From contig NZ_NEVL01000001.1 in assembly GCF_002261335.1 (NCBI RefSeq), positions 1,045,096 through 1,109,095 on the forward strand: a stretch of 64,000 nt of DNA, written 5' to 3'. This DNA is from Bordetella genomosp. 1 (GTDB lineage: Bacteria > Pseudomonadota > Gammaproteobacteria > Burkholderiales > Burkholderiaceae_B). Position 1 is the stretch's first letter; the number at the start of each line of letters is the position of its first letter. Shown here piece by piece: positions 26,029 to 35,106 of this stretch. The translations under genes and the position numbers were made by a program. The notes below the pieces were generated by a model, which worked only from the letters and a program-made list of their open reading frames with translations, did no database searches and was not told the DNA's origin.

Positions 26029-27051
26029 ATGAAGCGGCAATTTGCCATGGTGGCGGGCGCCATCGCCCTCGCGTGTGCGGCACAGTCGGCCGTCGCCGGT
26101 CCCACGCTCGACGCGGTCAAGAAAAAGGGATTCGTGCAGTGCGGCCTGACCGACGGCGTGTCCGGGTTCAGCGCCACCAACAGCAAGGGCGAATGGGAAG
26201 GCATGGACGTCGACATCTGCCGCGCGGTGGCGGCCGCGGTGTTCGGCGATGCCAGCAAGTTCAAGGGCACGCCGCTCTCCACCCAGCAACGCTTCACCGC
26301 GCTGCAATCGGGCGAGGTCGACGTGCTGTTGCGCACGGTCACGCTCACGCAGACGCGCGATACCTCGCTCGGTCTCGCCGCGGTGGCGCCGAGCTTCTAC
26401 GACGGGCAGGGCGTGCTGGTGCGCAAATCGCTCAACGTGAAGTCGGCCAAGGAGCTCAACGAAGCCACGATCTGCGTGCAGCCCGGCACCACCACCGAGC
26501 TCAACCTGGCCGACTGGTTCCGCGCCAACGGCATCAAGTTCACGCCGGTCGTGATCGACAAGGTCACCGAGGTCGTGCGAGCGTTCGAGTCGGGCCGTTG
26601 CGATGCCTTCACCGACGACGCCTCGCAGCTGGCCGCCGTGCGCGCCACGCAGGTGGGCAATCCGAACGACTTCGAGATCCTGCCGGAGCGCTTCTCCAAA
26701 GAGCCGCTCGGCCCGATGGTGCGCCAGGGCGACGAAAACTGGCTCGGCATCGTGCGCTGGACGCTGTTTGCGCTGATGGAGGCCGAGGAGTACGGCATCA
26801 CGCAGAAGAACGTCGACGAGATGCTCAAGAGCAGCAACCCCAACGTGCTGCGCATCCTGGGCGTCACGCCCGGCGCGGGCAAGAACATGGGCGTCGACGA
26901 AAAGTGGGCCTACAACGCCATCAAGGCGGTGGGCAACTACGGCGAGATCTTCGAGCGCAACGTGGGCAAGGGCAGCAAGCTCGGCCTGGAGCGCGGCGTG
27001 AACGCGCCCTGGAACAAGGGCGGCGCGATGTACGCCTGGCCGGTGCGTTGA
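26029..27051 (+). CDS. general L-amino acid ABC transporter substrate-binding protein (AapJ-like)
   Basis: 340 residues with a signal peptide (MKRQFAMVAGAIALACAAQSAVA). The mature protein has the AapJ/BztA features GFVQCGLTDGVSGFSATNSKG and DVDICRAVAAAVFGD. Family length and the C-terminal NKGGAMYAWPVR fit. These proteins feed the AapQMP permease, but no aapQ, aapM or aapP lies next to it: an iclR gene follows. It is either an orphan binding protein or works with a transporter encoded elsewhere. A GGAG precedes the ATG. Confidence 0.9.
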   Translation: MKRQFAMVAGAIALACAAQSAVAGPTLDAVKKKGFVQCGLTDGVSGFSATNSKGEWEGMDVDICRAVAAAVFGDASKFKGTPLSTQQRFTALQSGEVDVLLRTVTLTQTRDTSLGLAAVAPSFYDGQGVLVRKSLNVKSAKELNEATICVQPGTTTELNLADWFRANGIKFTPVVIDKVTEVVRAFESGRCDAFTDDASQLAAVRATQVGNPNDFEILPERFSKEPLGPMVRQGDENWLGIVRWTLFALMEAEEYGITQKNVDEMLKSSNPNVLRILGVTPGAGKNMGVDEKWAYNAIKAVGNYGEIFERNVGKGSKLGLERGVNAPWNKGGAMYAWPVR

Positions 27052-27096
27052 TGCGATGAGGCCGCGCCGGGCATCCGAGTTGGATCGCCTGGCGAT

Positions 27097-27152
27097 ATGC
27101 GCGATTCGGAATGCGGTACGCTATGCGCACCCAAACCGAATCGCGCATTTTT
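27097..27152 (+). promoter_or_regulatory. 13-bp inverted repeat with T-run before the IclR gene
   Basis: ATGCGCGATTCGG (27097-27109) and CCGAATCGCGCAT (27136-27148) are perfect reverse complements 26 nt apart; five T follow immediately, two bases before the presumed ATG. It may be an IclR operator, the terminator of the preceding gene, or both. Confidence 0.55.
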
Positions 27153-27153
27153 C

Positions 27154-27972
27154 ATGGCCGCCTCCGAGGACTCCCCGCTGTTCGTCGCCGCCCTGGCGCG
27201 CGGCATCACCCTGCTGACCGCCTTCAGCGAAGCGCGGCCGGCCATGACGCTGCCCGAGCTGGCCGAGGCCACCGGCCTCACCAAGAGCGCGGTGCAGCGC
27301 TTCGCCCACACGCTGTGGGTGCAGGGTTATCTGCGCAAGCATCCGCAGACCAAGCGCTTTTCGCTGGCGCCGCAGTCGCTCGAGCTGGGCATGCGTTACG
27401 CCCAGACCAGCCCGCTCGTGCTGGGCGGCAATCCCTTCCTCCATTCGCTCAATCGGACCAGCCAGGAAACCTGCAGCCTGGCCGAGCCCGACGGGCTCGA
27501 CATGGTCTACGTGGCGCGTTTCGCCACGCACAAGCAGATGTTCGTGCACATGCCGGTGGGCATGCGCCTGCCGATCCACTGCACCGCTGCCGGGCGCGCC
27601 GTGTTGTCGCGCCTGCCGCCCGAACGGGCCGCCGAGCTGTTGCAGCGCGGCGAACGCCGCGCCTATACCAGCCAGACCATCGTCGCGCTGGATGCGCTCA
27701 TGGACGAGCTCGAATTCGCGCGGCGCGTGGGATATGCGCGCGCCAACGGCGAGTTCTACCAGGGCGACATCACCATCAGCGCGCCCGTGCTGGATCCGGC
27801 GGGCACGCCGGTTGGTGCAGTGAACATCTCGGTGCCGTCGAGCCGCTGGAGCTTCGAACAGGCGCAGACGGTGTTCGGTCCGCAGGTGCTCGAAACCGCC
27901 CACGCCATCAGCGCCTCCCGCACGATCGGCGTCACACAGCCCTTCTATGCCATGGAGCCGCCGCGCGCCTGA
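27154..27972 (+). CDS. IclR-family transcriptional regulator
   Basis: 272 residues from ATG 27154. The N-terminal winged helix (TLPELAEATGLTKSAVQRFAHTL in parts) and the C-terminal GAF-like effector domain (PIHCTAAGRAVLSRLPPERA, GDITISAPVLDPAG) are typical. No Shine-Dalgarno sequence precedes 27154; an alternative ATG at 27097 would start inside the inverted repeat and adds a non-conserved extension. It lies between the orphan binding protein and the ureohydrolase operon, and related palindromes precede all three, so it probably regulates both neighbours. Confidence 0.85.
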   Translation: MAASEDSPLFVAALARGITLLTAFSEARPAMTLPELAEATGLTKSAVQRFAHTLWVQGYLRKHPQTKRFSLAPQSLELGMRYAQTSPLVLGGNPFLHSLNRTSQETCSLAEPDGLDMVYVARFATHKQMFVHMPVGMRLPIHCTAAGRAVLSRLPPERAAELLQRGERRAYTSQTIVALDALMDELEFARRVGYARANGEFYQGDITISAPVLDPAGTPVGAVNISVPSSRWSFEQAQTVFGPQVLETAHAISASRTIGVTQPFYAMEPPRA

Positions 27973-27993
27973 AGGTCGCGCCGCCCGCGCTCG

Positions 27994-28018
27994 AACCCGG
28001 CCCCGGCCGGGTTTTTTA
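27994..28018 (+). terminator. intrinsic terminator after the IclR gene
   Basis: AACCCGGCC and GGCCGGGTT are followed by TTTTT. Confidence 0.8.
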
Positions 28019-28099
28019 TTGCATCGCACAAAACCTCGAGCCGCGTTCGCGGTGGCGGGGAATCCCTAGTACTCAGGCGGTGGCGGTCGGATTAATCTA

Positions 28100-28130
28100 T
28101 TTACGACACGAGCGTATCGCTGTGCGATAT
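28100..28130 (+). promoter_or_regulatory. operator/promoter of the ureohydrolase operon
   Basis: In an AT-rich patch, TTTACG (28100-28105) could be a -35; TATCGC-TGT-GCGATA (28115-28129) is a perfect palindrome covering the expected -10 position, as for a repressor site. The operon start is 54 nt downstream. Confidence 0.45.
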
Positions 28131-28183
28131 GACAAATAAAACATACGCTACGAGATCCCGCGTGGATCAGAGGGAGTTGTGCT

Positions 28184-29149
28184 GTGCAGCAAATTGATTC
28201 GGCCCTGGTGGACCCCGCCGTCTTCGCCCCCGCCGCCGGCTTCATGGGCCTGGCCGCGCCGGGCGCCGGGCAGGCGGCGCCGCGGGCCTGCGTGATGGGG
28301 ATTCCCTTCGACTGCGGCACCCATCCGTTCCGGGTGGGTTCGCGCCAGGGGCCCGACGCCATCCGCGAGCAGTCGCGCCTGCTGCGCCCCTACGATCTGT
28401 TCCGGCGTGCCGGCCAGGACAACCCGCCGCAGTTCCTGCGCGCCGCCGACGCCGGCAACGTGGTGTGCTGGCCCGGCGATCCCGAGCGTTCGTATCCGCA
28501 GATCGAGGCGGCCGTGGGCCGCGTGCTCGATGCCGGCGCGATCCCGATCACGATGGGCGGCGACGGCGCGGTGACGCTGCCGCAGCTGCGCGCGGTGGGC
28601 AAGCGCCATCCCGGCGTGGTGGTGCTGCATTTCGACTCGCACACCGACACCTATCCGATCGCCGGCTACAACACCGCCACCACCTTCACCCGCGCCGCCG
28701 AGGAAGCCGTGGTCGACGTGGCGGCGAGCTATCACGTCGGCACGCGCGGCAATTCGTTCATGGGCGGCGTGGTCGAGTACGGCCGCGAGGTCGGCTACAC
28801 CGTGATCCCGTTCGACGAATTCGACCGCGACCAGGGCGCGGTGCTCGACGAGATCAAGCGCCGCGTGGGCGCGCGCCCGGTCTACCTGTGCTTCGACATG
28901 GACATCTTCGATCCCTCGTGTGCGCCGGGTGTCTGCACGCCGGAGTGGGGCGGCCTGTCGGCCAAGGAAGGGCTGGCGCTGCTGCGCCGGCTGCACGGCA
29001 TGAATTTCGTCGCGTTCGACGTGAACACGGTGTCGCCGCCGCAGGACGTGGGCGGCGCCACGGCGTTTCTCGCCGCGACCGTGATGCAAGAGTTCTTCGC
29101 CCTCGCCGCCAGCGCGGTGCAGGCGTATCCGCAAGGCCGGCCCGCCTGA
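28184..29149 (+). CDS. atypical ureohydrolase (arginase/agmatinase family)
   Basis: 321 residues of the ureohydrolase fold, whose members hydrolyse guanidino compounds to urea and an amine at a two-manganese centre. DSHTD (Asp151, His153, Asp155) and CFDMDIFDPSCAPGVCTPEWGG (Asp238, Asp240, Glu254) are present. Two normal histidines are missing: GGDH is GGDG (Gly128) and the HGT motif is NTATT (Thr164). The first is a metal ligand and the second the general acid/base in arginase. The enzyme may therefore have a different metal site or another substrate. It heads an operon with a complete polar amino-acid-type ABC transporter, suggesting import and breakdown of a guanidino or amide compound. 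Confidence 0.8.
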   Translation: MQQIDSALVDPAVFAPAAGFMGLAAPGAGQAAPRACVMGIPFDCGTHPFRVGSRQGPDAIREQSRLLRPYDLFRRAGQDNPPQFLRAADAGNVVCWPGDPERSYPQIEAAVGRVLDAGAIPITMGGDGAVTLPQLRAVGKRHPGVVVLHFDSHTDTYPIAGYNTATTFTRAAEEAVVDVAASYHVGTRGNSFMGGVVEYGREVGYTVIPFDEFDRDQGAVLDEIKRRVGARPVYLCFDMDIFDPSCAPGVCTPEWGGLSAKEGLALLRRLHGMNFVAFDVNTVSPPQDVGGATAFLAATVMQEFFALAASAVQAYPQGRPA

Positions 29150-29177
29150 CGGGCCCATCTCGACTCAAGGGGAAAAC

Positions 29178-29972
29178 ATGAAAATCAGCAAACGCATCGC
29201 CGGCCTGCTGGCCGCCACCGGCCTGGTCTGCGCGCTCGCGCCGGCCCACGCCCGCAGCCTCGACGAGGTCCGCGCGGCCAAGAGCCTGAACGTGGTCACC
29301 ACCGCCTCGGCGCCGCCGCACGGCTTCAAGAATCCCGCCAGCAACAAGCTCGAGGGCATCATGGTCGACGTGGCGCGCGGCGTGGCCACGCACATGAAGC
29401 TCGACATGAAGCTGGCCGACGTGCCGTTCTCCGGCCTCATCCCCACGCTCACGTCGGGACGCGCCGACCTGATGTCGGCGCCGCTGTTCATCACCGAGGA
29501 GCGGGCGCGGGCGATCGACTTCACCGCGCCGGTCTACGAGTGGGGCGAAGGCATCGTGGTGAGCGACAAGAACACCCGCACCTACGCGAAGTTCGAGGAC
29601 ATGAAGGGCCGGCGCGTGGGCGTGCTGGTCGACTCGGTGCAGTTCAACATGATCAAGGACATGCCCGACACCAAGGTCTCGACCTACCAGGACTACGCCA
29701 CGCTGCTGGCCGACGTGCGCGCCGGCCGCATCGACCTCGGCATCGTCGATCCGCCCAGCATCGTCTACCAGATCACCACCAAGAACATCCCCGGCGTGAA
29801 GCTGCACACCGAGTACGTGCCGCAGAAGAAGTGGCAGGTGGGCATGGCGGTGGAGAAGGGCAACCAGGCGCTGCTCGACGCGGTCAACGCCGCGCTGGCC
29901 GACATGAAGAAGAGCGGCGAGCTGGCCGAGATCGGGCGCAAGTGGGGCGTGGCCGATCTGATGAGCAAGTAA
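29178..29972 (+). CDS. polar amino-acid-type ABC transporter substrate-binding protein
   Basis: 264 residues with a signal peptide (MKISKRIAGLLAATGLVCALAPAHA). It belongs to SBP family 3 (HisJ/GlnH type), with LEGIMVDVARGVA and SAPLFITEERARAIDFTAPVYEWG in parts. The ligand is not readable; co-transcription with the ureohydrolase suggests a guanidino or cationic amino acid compound. It follows AGGGG at good spacing. Confidence 0.88.
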   Translation: MKISKRIAGLLAATGLVCALAPAHARSLDEVRAAKSLNVVTTASAPPHGFKNPASNKLEGIMVDVARGVATHMKLDMKLADVPFSGLIPTLTSGRADLMSAPLFITEERARAIDFTAPVYEWGEGIVVSDKNTRTYAKFEDMKGRRVGVLVDSVQFNMIKDMPDTKVSTYQDYATLLADVRAGRIDLGIVDPPSIVYQITTKNIPGVKLHTEYVPQKKWQVGMAVEKGNQALLDAVNAALADMKKSGELAEIGRKWGVADLMSK

Positions 29973-29988
29973 CGGACGGGATGCGACG

Positions 29989-30681
29989 ATGGACCTCACG
30001 ACCCTGCGCATGTATCTGACGCCGCTGGCCGAAGGCTCGCTCTGGACCCTGGCGCTGTTCTTCTGCTCGGCCTTTCTCGCGGTGGCGGTGGGCCTGGTGG
30101 TCTGTCTGTGCCGCCTGTCGAAATCGCCCGTGCTCTCGCGCGCGGCGCGCTTCTACATCGAAGTGATCCGCGGCACGCCGCTGCTGCTGCAGCTGTTCTA
30201 CATCTACTACGGCCTGCCGGAGATGGGCGTGGTGATCGACGGCTTCACGGCCGGCGTGCTGGGCCTCACGCTGAACTTCGGCGCCTATCTGGCCGAGCTG
30301 TTCCGCAGCGGCATCCAGTCGGTCGACGCCGGCCAGTACGAGGCGGCGCGCGCGCTCGGCCTGAAGAAGGTCGACCGCCTGCGCCGCATCGTGCTGCCGC
30401 AGGCGCTGCGCACCATCTTCCCGGCGCTGGGCAACTACGCGCTGGTGCTCATCAAGGAAACCTCGCTGGTGGCGGTGATCAGCGTCTACGAGCTGATGCG
30501 GGCGGGCGAGATGCTTGCCGGCGCAACCTTCCAGGCGCTCACCGTCTACACCATGGTGGGGGTGATCTACTTCGCCATGTGCAGCGTGCTGTCGTATCTG
30601 TTCCGCCGCTCGGAGAAACGGCTTGCCGTGCCGGGCTACTGGAACGGCGGCGGCGAAAACCACGACATCACGAAGGCCTGA
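29989..30681 (+). CDS. polar amino-acid-type ABC transporter permease
   Basis: 230 residues with about five membrane helices. The HEQ-type permease signature [18 protein letters not shown] and EAA loop [24 protein letters not shown] (in parts) are clear. A single permease gene suggests a homodimer in the membrane. It sits 16 nt after the binding-protein gene and 2 nt before the ATPase gene. Confidence 0.9.
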   Translation: MDLTTLRMYLTPLAEGSLWTLALFFCSAFLAVAVGLVVCLCRLSKSPVLSRAARFYIEVIRGTPLLLQLFYIYYGLPEMGVVIDGFTAGVLGLTLNFGAYLAELFRSGIQSVDAGQYEAARALGLKKVDRLRRIVLPQALRTIFPALGNYALVLIKETSLVAVISVYELMRAGEMLAGATFQALTVYTMVGVIYFAMCSVLSYLFRRSEKRLAVPGYWNGGGENHDITKA

Positions 30682-30683
30682 CC

Positions 30684-31439
<756 letters not shown>

Positions 31440-31466
31440 GCGGCACGCGCCGGCGTCGCGCGCGTG

Positions 31467-31486
31467 CCCTAGGGTCTACCCTAGGG
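31467..31486. repeat. double CCCTAGGG palindrome
   Basis: Two copies of CCCTAGGG separated by TCTA. Together they form a 20-bp palindrome with only the central two bases unpaired. It lies about 150 nt before the TPP enzyme gene and could be an operator. Confidence 0.5.
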
Positions 31487-31636
31487 TGCCGCCGCGCGGT
31501 GCGCAGTGGTTCCATGAAGCTGCCAAAAACTGGACCTAGCAGAGGTGCCGGTCTATCCCTATGATGTTCCGCATCCGCGCGCACGGCGCTGCCGTGCGCG
31601 TGCCTCCATTCCCTCCCCAAAGATCCACGACACACC

Positions 31637-33196
31637 ATGAACGGCGCCGATAGCCTTTGCGACACCCTGCTGGCCAACGACATTGATGTCTGCTTCGCCA
31701 ATCCCGGAACCTCCGAAATGCACTTCGTGGCCGCGCTCGACCGCAAGCCGCGCATGCGTTGCGTGCTGGGCCTGTTCGAAGGGGTGGTGACCGGCGCCGC
31801 CGACGGCTACGCACGCATGGCCGACAAGCCGGCCGCCACGCTGCTGCACCTGGGCCCGGGCCTGGGCAACGGCCTGGCCAACCTGCACAACGCGCGCCGC
31901 GCCCGCACGCCGATGGTGAACGTGGTCGGCGATCACGCCACCTACCACGTGCAGTACGACGCGCCGCTCACCAGCGATGCCGAGGGCGTGGCCCGGCCGA
32001 TGTCGCACTGGGTCGATCGCATCACCGACGCCGCCTCCGTGGCGCGCCAGACGGGCGAGGCGATCCGCGTCGCGCGCAGCGCGCCGGGCAACATCGCCAC
32101 CCTGATCCTGCCGGCCGACGCCGCCTGGACCGACCTGCCCGCGAGCACGCCGGCGCCGGTGGCCGTGACGCCGGATGCGCCCAAGCCGGCGCAGGCCGAT
32201 GCGATCCGCGCGGCCGCCGCCGCGATCCGCTCGGGCGAGAACACCACGCTGCTGCTCGGCGGCACCGCGCTGCGCGGCCGCGCGCTCGAGGCCGCCGGCC
32301 GCATCGCGCAGGCCTTCAACGTGCGCCTGGCGAGCGAGACCTCCAACCGCCGCCTCGAACGGGGCGGCGCGCGCGCGCCGGTCACGCGCCTGCCGTATCC
32401 GGTCGACATGGCGGTGGCGTTCCTGAAAGACGTGCGCCACCTCATCATGGTGGGCGCGCGCACGCCGGTGGCGTTCTTCGCCTACCCGGGCAAGCCCAGC
32501 CTGCTGGCCGCCGAGGGCAGCAACCAGATCGTGATGGCCACCGTCGAACAGGACCTGACGCAGGCGCTCGAATGGCTCGCGGAAGAGCTCGGCCTCAAGG
32601 CCAATGCGCCCGGCCTGGTCGCCAAGCCGCTCACCGACGCCGCGCCCGCCAGCGGCAAGCTCACGGGCCTGGCCATCAATCGCATCGTGGCCGGGCTGAT
32701 TCCCGACAACGCGATCATCGTCGATGAATCGATCACGCAGGGCCGAGAATTCGGGGGCTTCAGCGAGGCCTCGGCACCGCACGACCTGCTGCAGCTCACC
32801 GGCGGCGCGATCGGCATCGGCCTGCCCATGGCGGCCGGCGCCGCCGTGGCCTGCCCCGACCGCAAGGTCATCACGCTGCAGGCCGACGGCAGCGGCATGT
32901 ACACGGTGCAGGGCCTCTGGACCCAGGCGCGCGAGAACCTCGATTGCCTGACGGTGATCTACGCCAATCGCACCTATGCCACGCTGCATGGCGAGATGAA
33001 GAACGTCGGCGTGGTCGAGCCGGGCGTGAACGCGCGCCGCATGCTCGACCTCGACCAGCCCGAGCTCGACTGGGTGTCGCTGGCGCGCGGCATGGGCGTC
33101 GAGGCGGTGCGCGTGGATTCGATCGAGGCTTTCACCCGCGCCATGCAGGCCGGCCTCGCGCGCAAGGGTCCGTATCTCATCGAAGCGCTGATCTGA
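31637..33196 (+). CDS. thiamine diphosphate-dependent enzyme, acetolactate synthase-like
   Basis: 519 residues with the three-domain layout of TPP-dependent decarboxylases/carboligases. The N-terminal PYR domain holds the TPP-activating Glu in LFEGVVTGAADGYARM; the C-terminal PP domain has the GDGS-type motif QADGSGMYT ending in ANRTY. Databases usually label such proteins acetolactate synthase large subunit, but it is short, lacks an adjacent ilvH and is not in an ilv operon, so an aromatic or 2-oxo-acid decarboxylase is equally possible. Preceded by the CCCTAGGG palindrome and followed by a MaoC-like gene. Confidence 0.8.
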   Translation: MNGADSLCDTLLANDIDVCFANPGTSEMHFVAALDRKPRMRCVLGLFEGVVTGAADGYARMADKPAATLLHLGPGLGNGLANLHNARRARTPMVNVVGDHATYHVQYDAPLTSDAEGVARPMSHWVDRITDAASVARQTGEAIRVARSAPGNIATLILPADAAWTDLPASTPAPVAVTPDAPKPAQADAIRAAAAAIRSGENTTLLLGGTALRGRALEAAGRIAQAFNVRLASETSNRRLERGGARAPVTRLPYPVDMAVAFLKDVRHLIMVGARTPVAFFAYPGKPSLLAAEGSNQIVMATVEQDLTQALEWLAEELGLKANAPGLVAKPLTDAAPASGKLTGLAINRIVAGLIPDNAIIVDESITQGREFGGFSEASAPHDLLQLTGGAIGIGLPMAAGAAVACPDRKVITLQADGSGMYTVQGLWTQARENLDCLTVIYANRTYATLHGEMKNVGVVEPGVNARRMLDLDQPELDWVSLARGMGVEAVRVDSIEAFTRAMQAGLARKGPYLIEALI

Positions 33197-33290
33197 CCGT
33201 TGCATGGCTCATCGGGGCGCGCGCCCATTGGAGCGCGGCCCCGCCTGGTCTATCCTGACTGCAAGATCACGCGTATCGAAGGGAGCGCAT

Positions 33291-33734
33291 ATGAAGTTCG
33301 CCGAGTTTCGTCAGGGCATGGTGATCAAGGGCGGTCCGATCACCTTGACGCAGGAAGAGATCCTCGAGTTCGCCCGGCGGTTCGATCCCCAGTGGTTCCA
33401 CACCGACGTCAGGCGCGCCGAAGAGGGCCGCTGGGGCGGCCTGATCGCCAGCGGCTGGCACACCTGCGCACTGGCCATGCGCATGGCCGTGGACGCCGTG
33501 CTGCACGACTCCGAATCCTTCGGCTCGCCCGGCCTGGGCGAAGTGCGCTGGCGCGTGCCCGTTCGGCCCGGCGACACCCTCACGCTGCACATGCGCGTGC
33601 AGGGCGCCCGCATCTCCTCCTCGCGCGAAGACCTCGGCATCGTCACGTGGTTCTGGATCGTCTACAACCAGCACGACGAAGCCGTGCTGGAGCTCGACGC
33701 GACCAGCCTGTTCGACCTGAGCGGAGAGAGTTGA
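33291..33734 (+). CDS. MaoC-like hotdog dehydratase
   Basis: 147 residues forming one hotdog domain. FARRFDPQWFHTD carries the Asp and His expected for an R-specific enoyl-CoA hydratase-like site, followed by GGLIASGWHTCALAMR. GGGAG precedes the ATG. The true substrate is unknown. It shares direction with the TPP enzyme gene (94-nt gap) and ends at a strong terminator. Confidence 0.87.
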   Translation: MKFAEFRQGMVIKGGPITLTQEEILEFARRFDPQWFHTDVRRAEEGRWGGLIASGWHTCALAMRMAVDAVLHDSESFGSPGLGEVRWRVPVRPGDTLTLHMRVQGARISSSREDLGIVTWFWIVYNQHDEAVLELDATSLFDLSGES

Positions 33735-33760
33735 GCGGCGCGCCTGGCGCGCTCATGAAG

Positions 33761-33800
33761 AAAAGGCCCGGTGCTCTGGCGAGCACCGGGCCTTTTTTTT
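33761..33800. terminator. bidirectional terminator between the MaoC-like gene and gcdH
   Basis: GGCCCGGTGCTC and GAGCACCGGGCC make a 12-bp perfect stem around TGGC, flanked by AAAA on the left and a run of eight T on the right. Confidence 0.93.
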
Positions 33801-33828
33801 GGTGCGCTCGGGCTTGCGCCCGATCGCA

Positions 33829-35022
33829 TCAGAAGAACGCTTGCAGGCCGGTCTGGGCGCGGCCCAGGATCAGCGCGTGCACGTCGTGCGTGCCTTCGTA
33901 GGTGTTCACGACTTCGAGGTTCACCAGGTGACGGGCGACGCCGAATTCATCGGAGATGCCGTTGCCGCCGAGCATGTCGCGCGCGAGGCGGGCGATGTCG
34001 AGCGCCTTGCCGCACGAGTTGCGCTTCATGATCGAGGTGATCTCGACGGCGGCGGTGCCTTCGTCCTTCATGCGGCCCAGGCGCAGGCAGCCCTGCAGGC
34101 CCAGCGTGATCTCGGTCTGCATGTCGGCCAGCTTCTTCTGGATCAGCTGGTTCTGCGCCAGGGGGCGGCCGAACTGCTTGCGGTCCATCGTGTACTGGCG
34201 GGCGGTGTGCCAGCAGGCTTCGGCGGCGCCGAGCGCGCCCCAGGCGATGCCGTAGCGGGCCGAGTTCAGGCAGGTGAACGGACCCTTCAGGCCGGACACG
34301 CCCGGCATCATCTGGTCTTCGCTCACTTCGACTTCGTCCATCACGATTTCGCCGGTGATCGAGGCGCGCAGGCCGACCTTGCCGTGGATCGCCGGCGCGG
34401 TCAGGCCCTTCATGCCCTTGTCGAGGATGAAGCCGCGGATCTTGCCGTCGTGCTCGCCGCCCACGACCTTGGCCCACACCACGAACACGTCGGCGATGGG
34501 GGAGTTGGTGATCCACATCTTGTTGCCGCTCAGCTTGTAGCCGTCGGCGACCTTGGTGGCGCGGGTTTCCATGCCGTTGGGATCCGAGCCGTGGTTGGGT
34601 TCGGTCAGGCCGAAGCAGCCGATCCACTGGCCGCTGGCCAGCTTGGGCAGGTACTTCTGCTTCTGGGCTTCGCTGCCGAACTCATTGATCGGCACCATCA
34701 CCAGCGACGACTGCACGCTCATCATCGAGCGGTAGCCGGAGTCGACGCGCTCGACTTCGCGGGCGATCAGGCCGTAGCTGACGTAGTTCAGGCCGGCGCC
34801 GCCGTATTCGGTGGGGATGGTGGCGCCCAGCAGGCCCAGCTCGCCCATTTCGGCGAAGATCGCCGGGTCGGTCTTTTCGTTGCGGAAGGCGTCGAGCACG
34901 CGCGGAGCCAGCTTGTCCTGGGCGTAGGCCAGGGCGGCGTCACGCACCATGCGTTCTTCTTCGGTGAGCTGCTGGTCGAGCAGCAGGGGATCTTGCCAGT
35001 GGAAAGAGGGCATCGAGGACAT
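33829..35022 (-). CDS. gcdH: glutaryl-CoA dehydrogenase
   Basis: 397 residues of the acyl-CoA dehydrogenase family. GCDH-specific features are [34 protein letters not shown] and the catalytic-base region [17 protein letters not shown]. It oxidatively decarboxylates glutaryl-CoA to crotonyl-CoA in lysine, tryptophan and benzoate breakdown, using FAD. GGAG precedes the ATG at good spacing. The gene stands alone, with no CoA transferase beside it; it could be co-transcribed with the TPP enzyme gene 84 nt upstream. Confidence 0.94.
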   Translation of the reverse strand: MSSMPSFHWQDPLLLDQQLTEEERMVRDAALAYAQDKLAPRVLDAFRNEKTDPAIFAEMGELGLLGATIPTEYGGAGLNYVSYGLIAREVERVDSGYRSMMSVQSSLVMVPINEFGSEAQKQKYLPKLASGQWIGCFGLTEPNHGSDPNGMETRATKVADGYKLSGNKMWITNSPIADVFVVWAKVVGGEHDGKIRGFILDKGMKGLTAPAIHGKVGLRASITGEIVMDEVEVSEDQMMPGVSGLKGPFTCLNSARYGIAWGALGAAEACWHTARQYTMDRKQFGRPLAQNQLIQKKLADMQTEITLGLQGCLRLGRMKDEGTAAVEITSIMKRNSCGKALDIARLARDMLGGNGISDEFGVARHLVNLEVVNTYEGTHDVHALILGRAQTGLQAFF

Positions 35023-35106
35023 GCGGTACTCCGGTACGGGATACGAAAGTTTAAATATAAAGTATTTCGGTGCTGGCGGCGCGCGGGGTTTACCCGCGCG
35101 CGCCGT

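Noticed and set aside
27973..28183. Guanidine riboswitch before the ureohydrolase operon
   Set aside because: The leader is short after the promoter palindrome and I could not find the conserved core of the known guanidine motifs.
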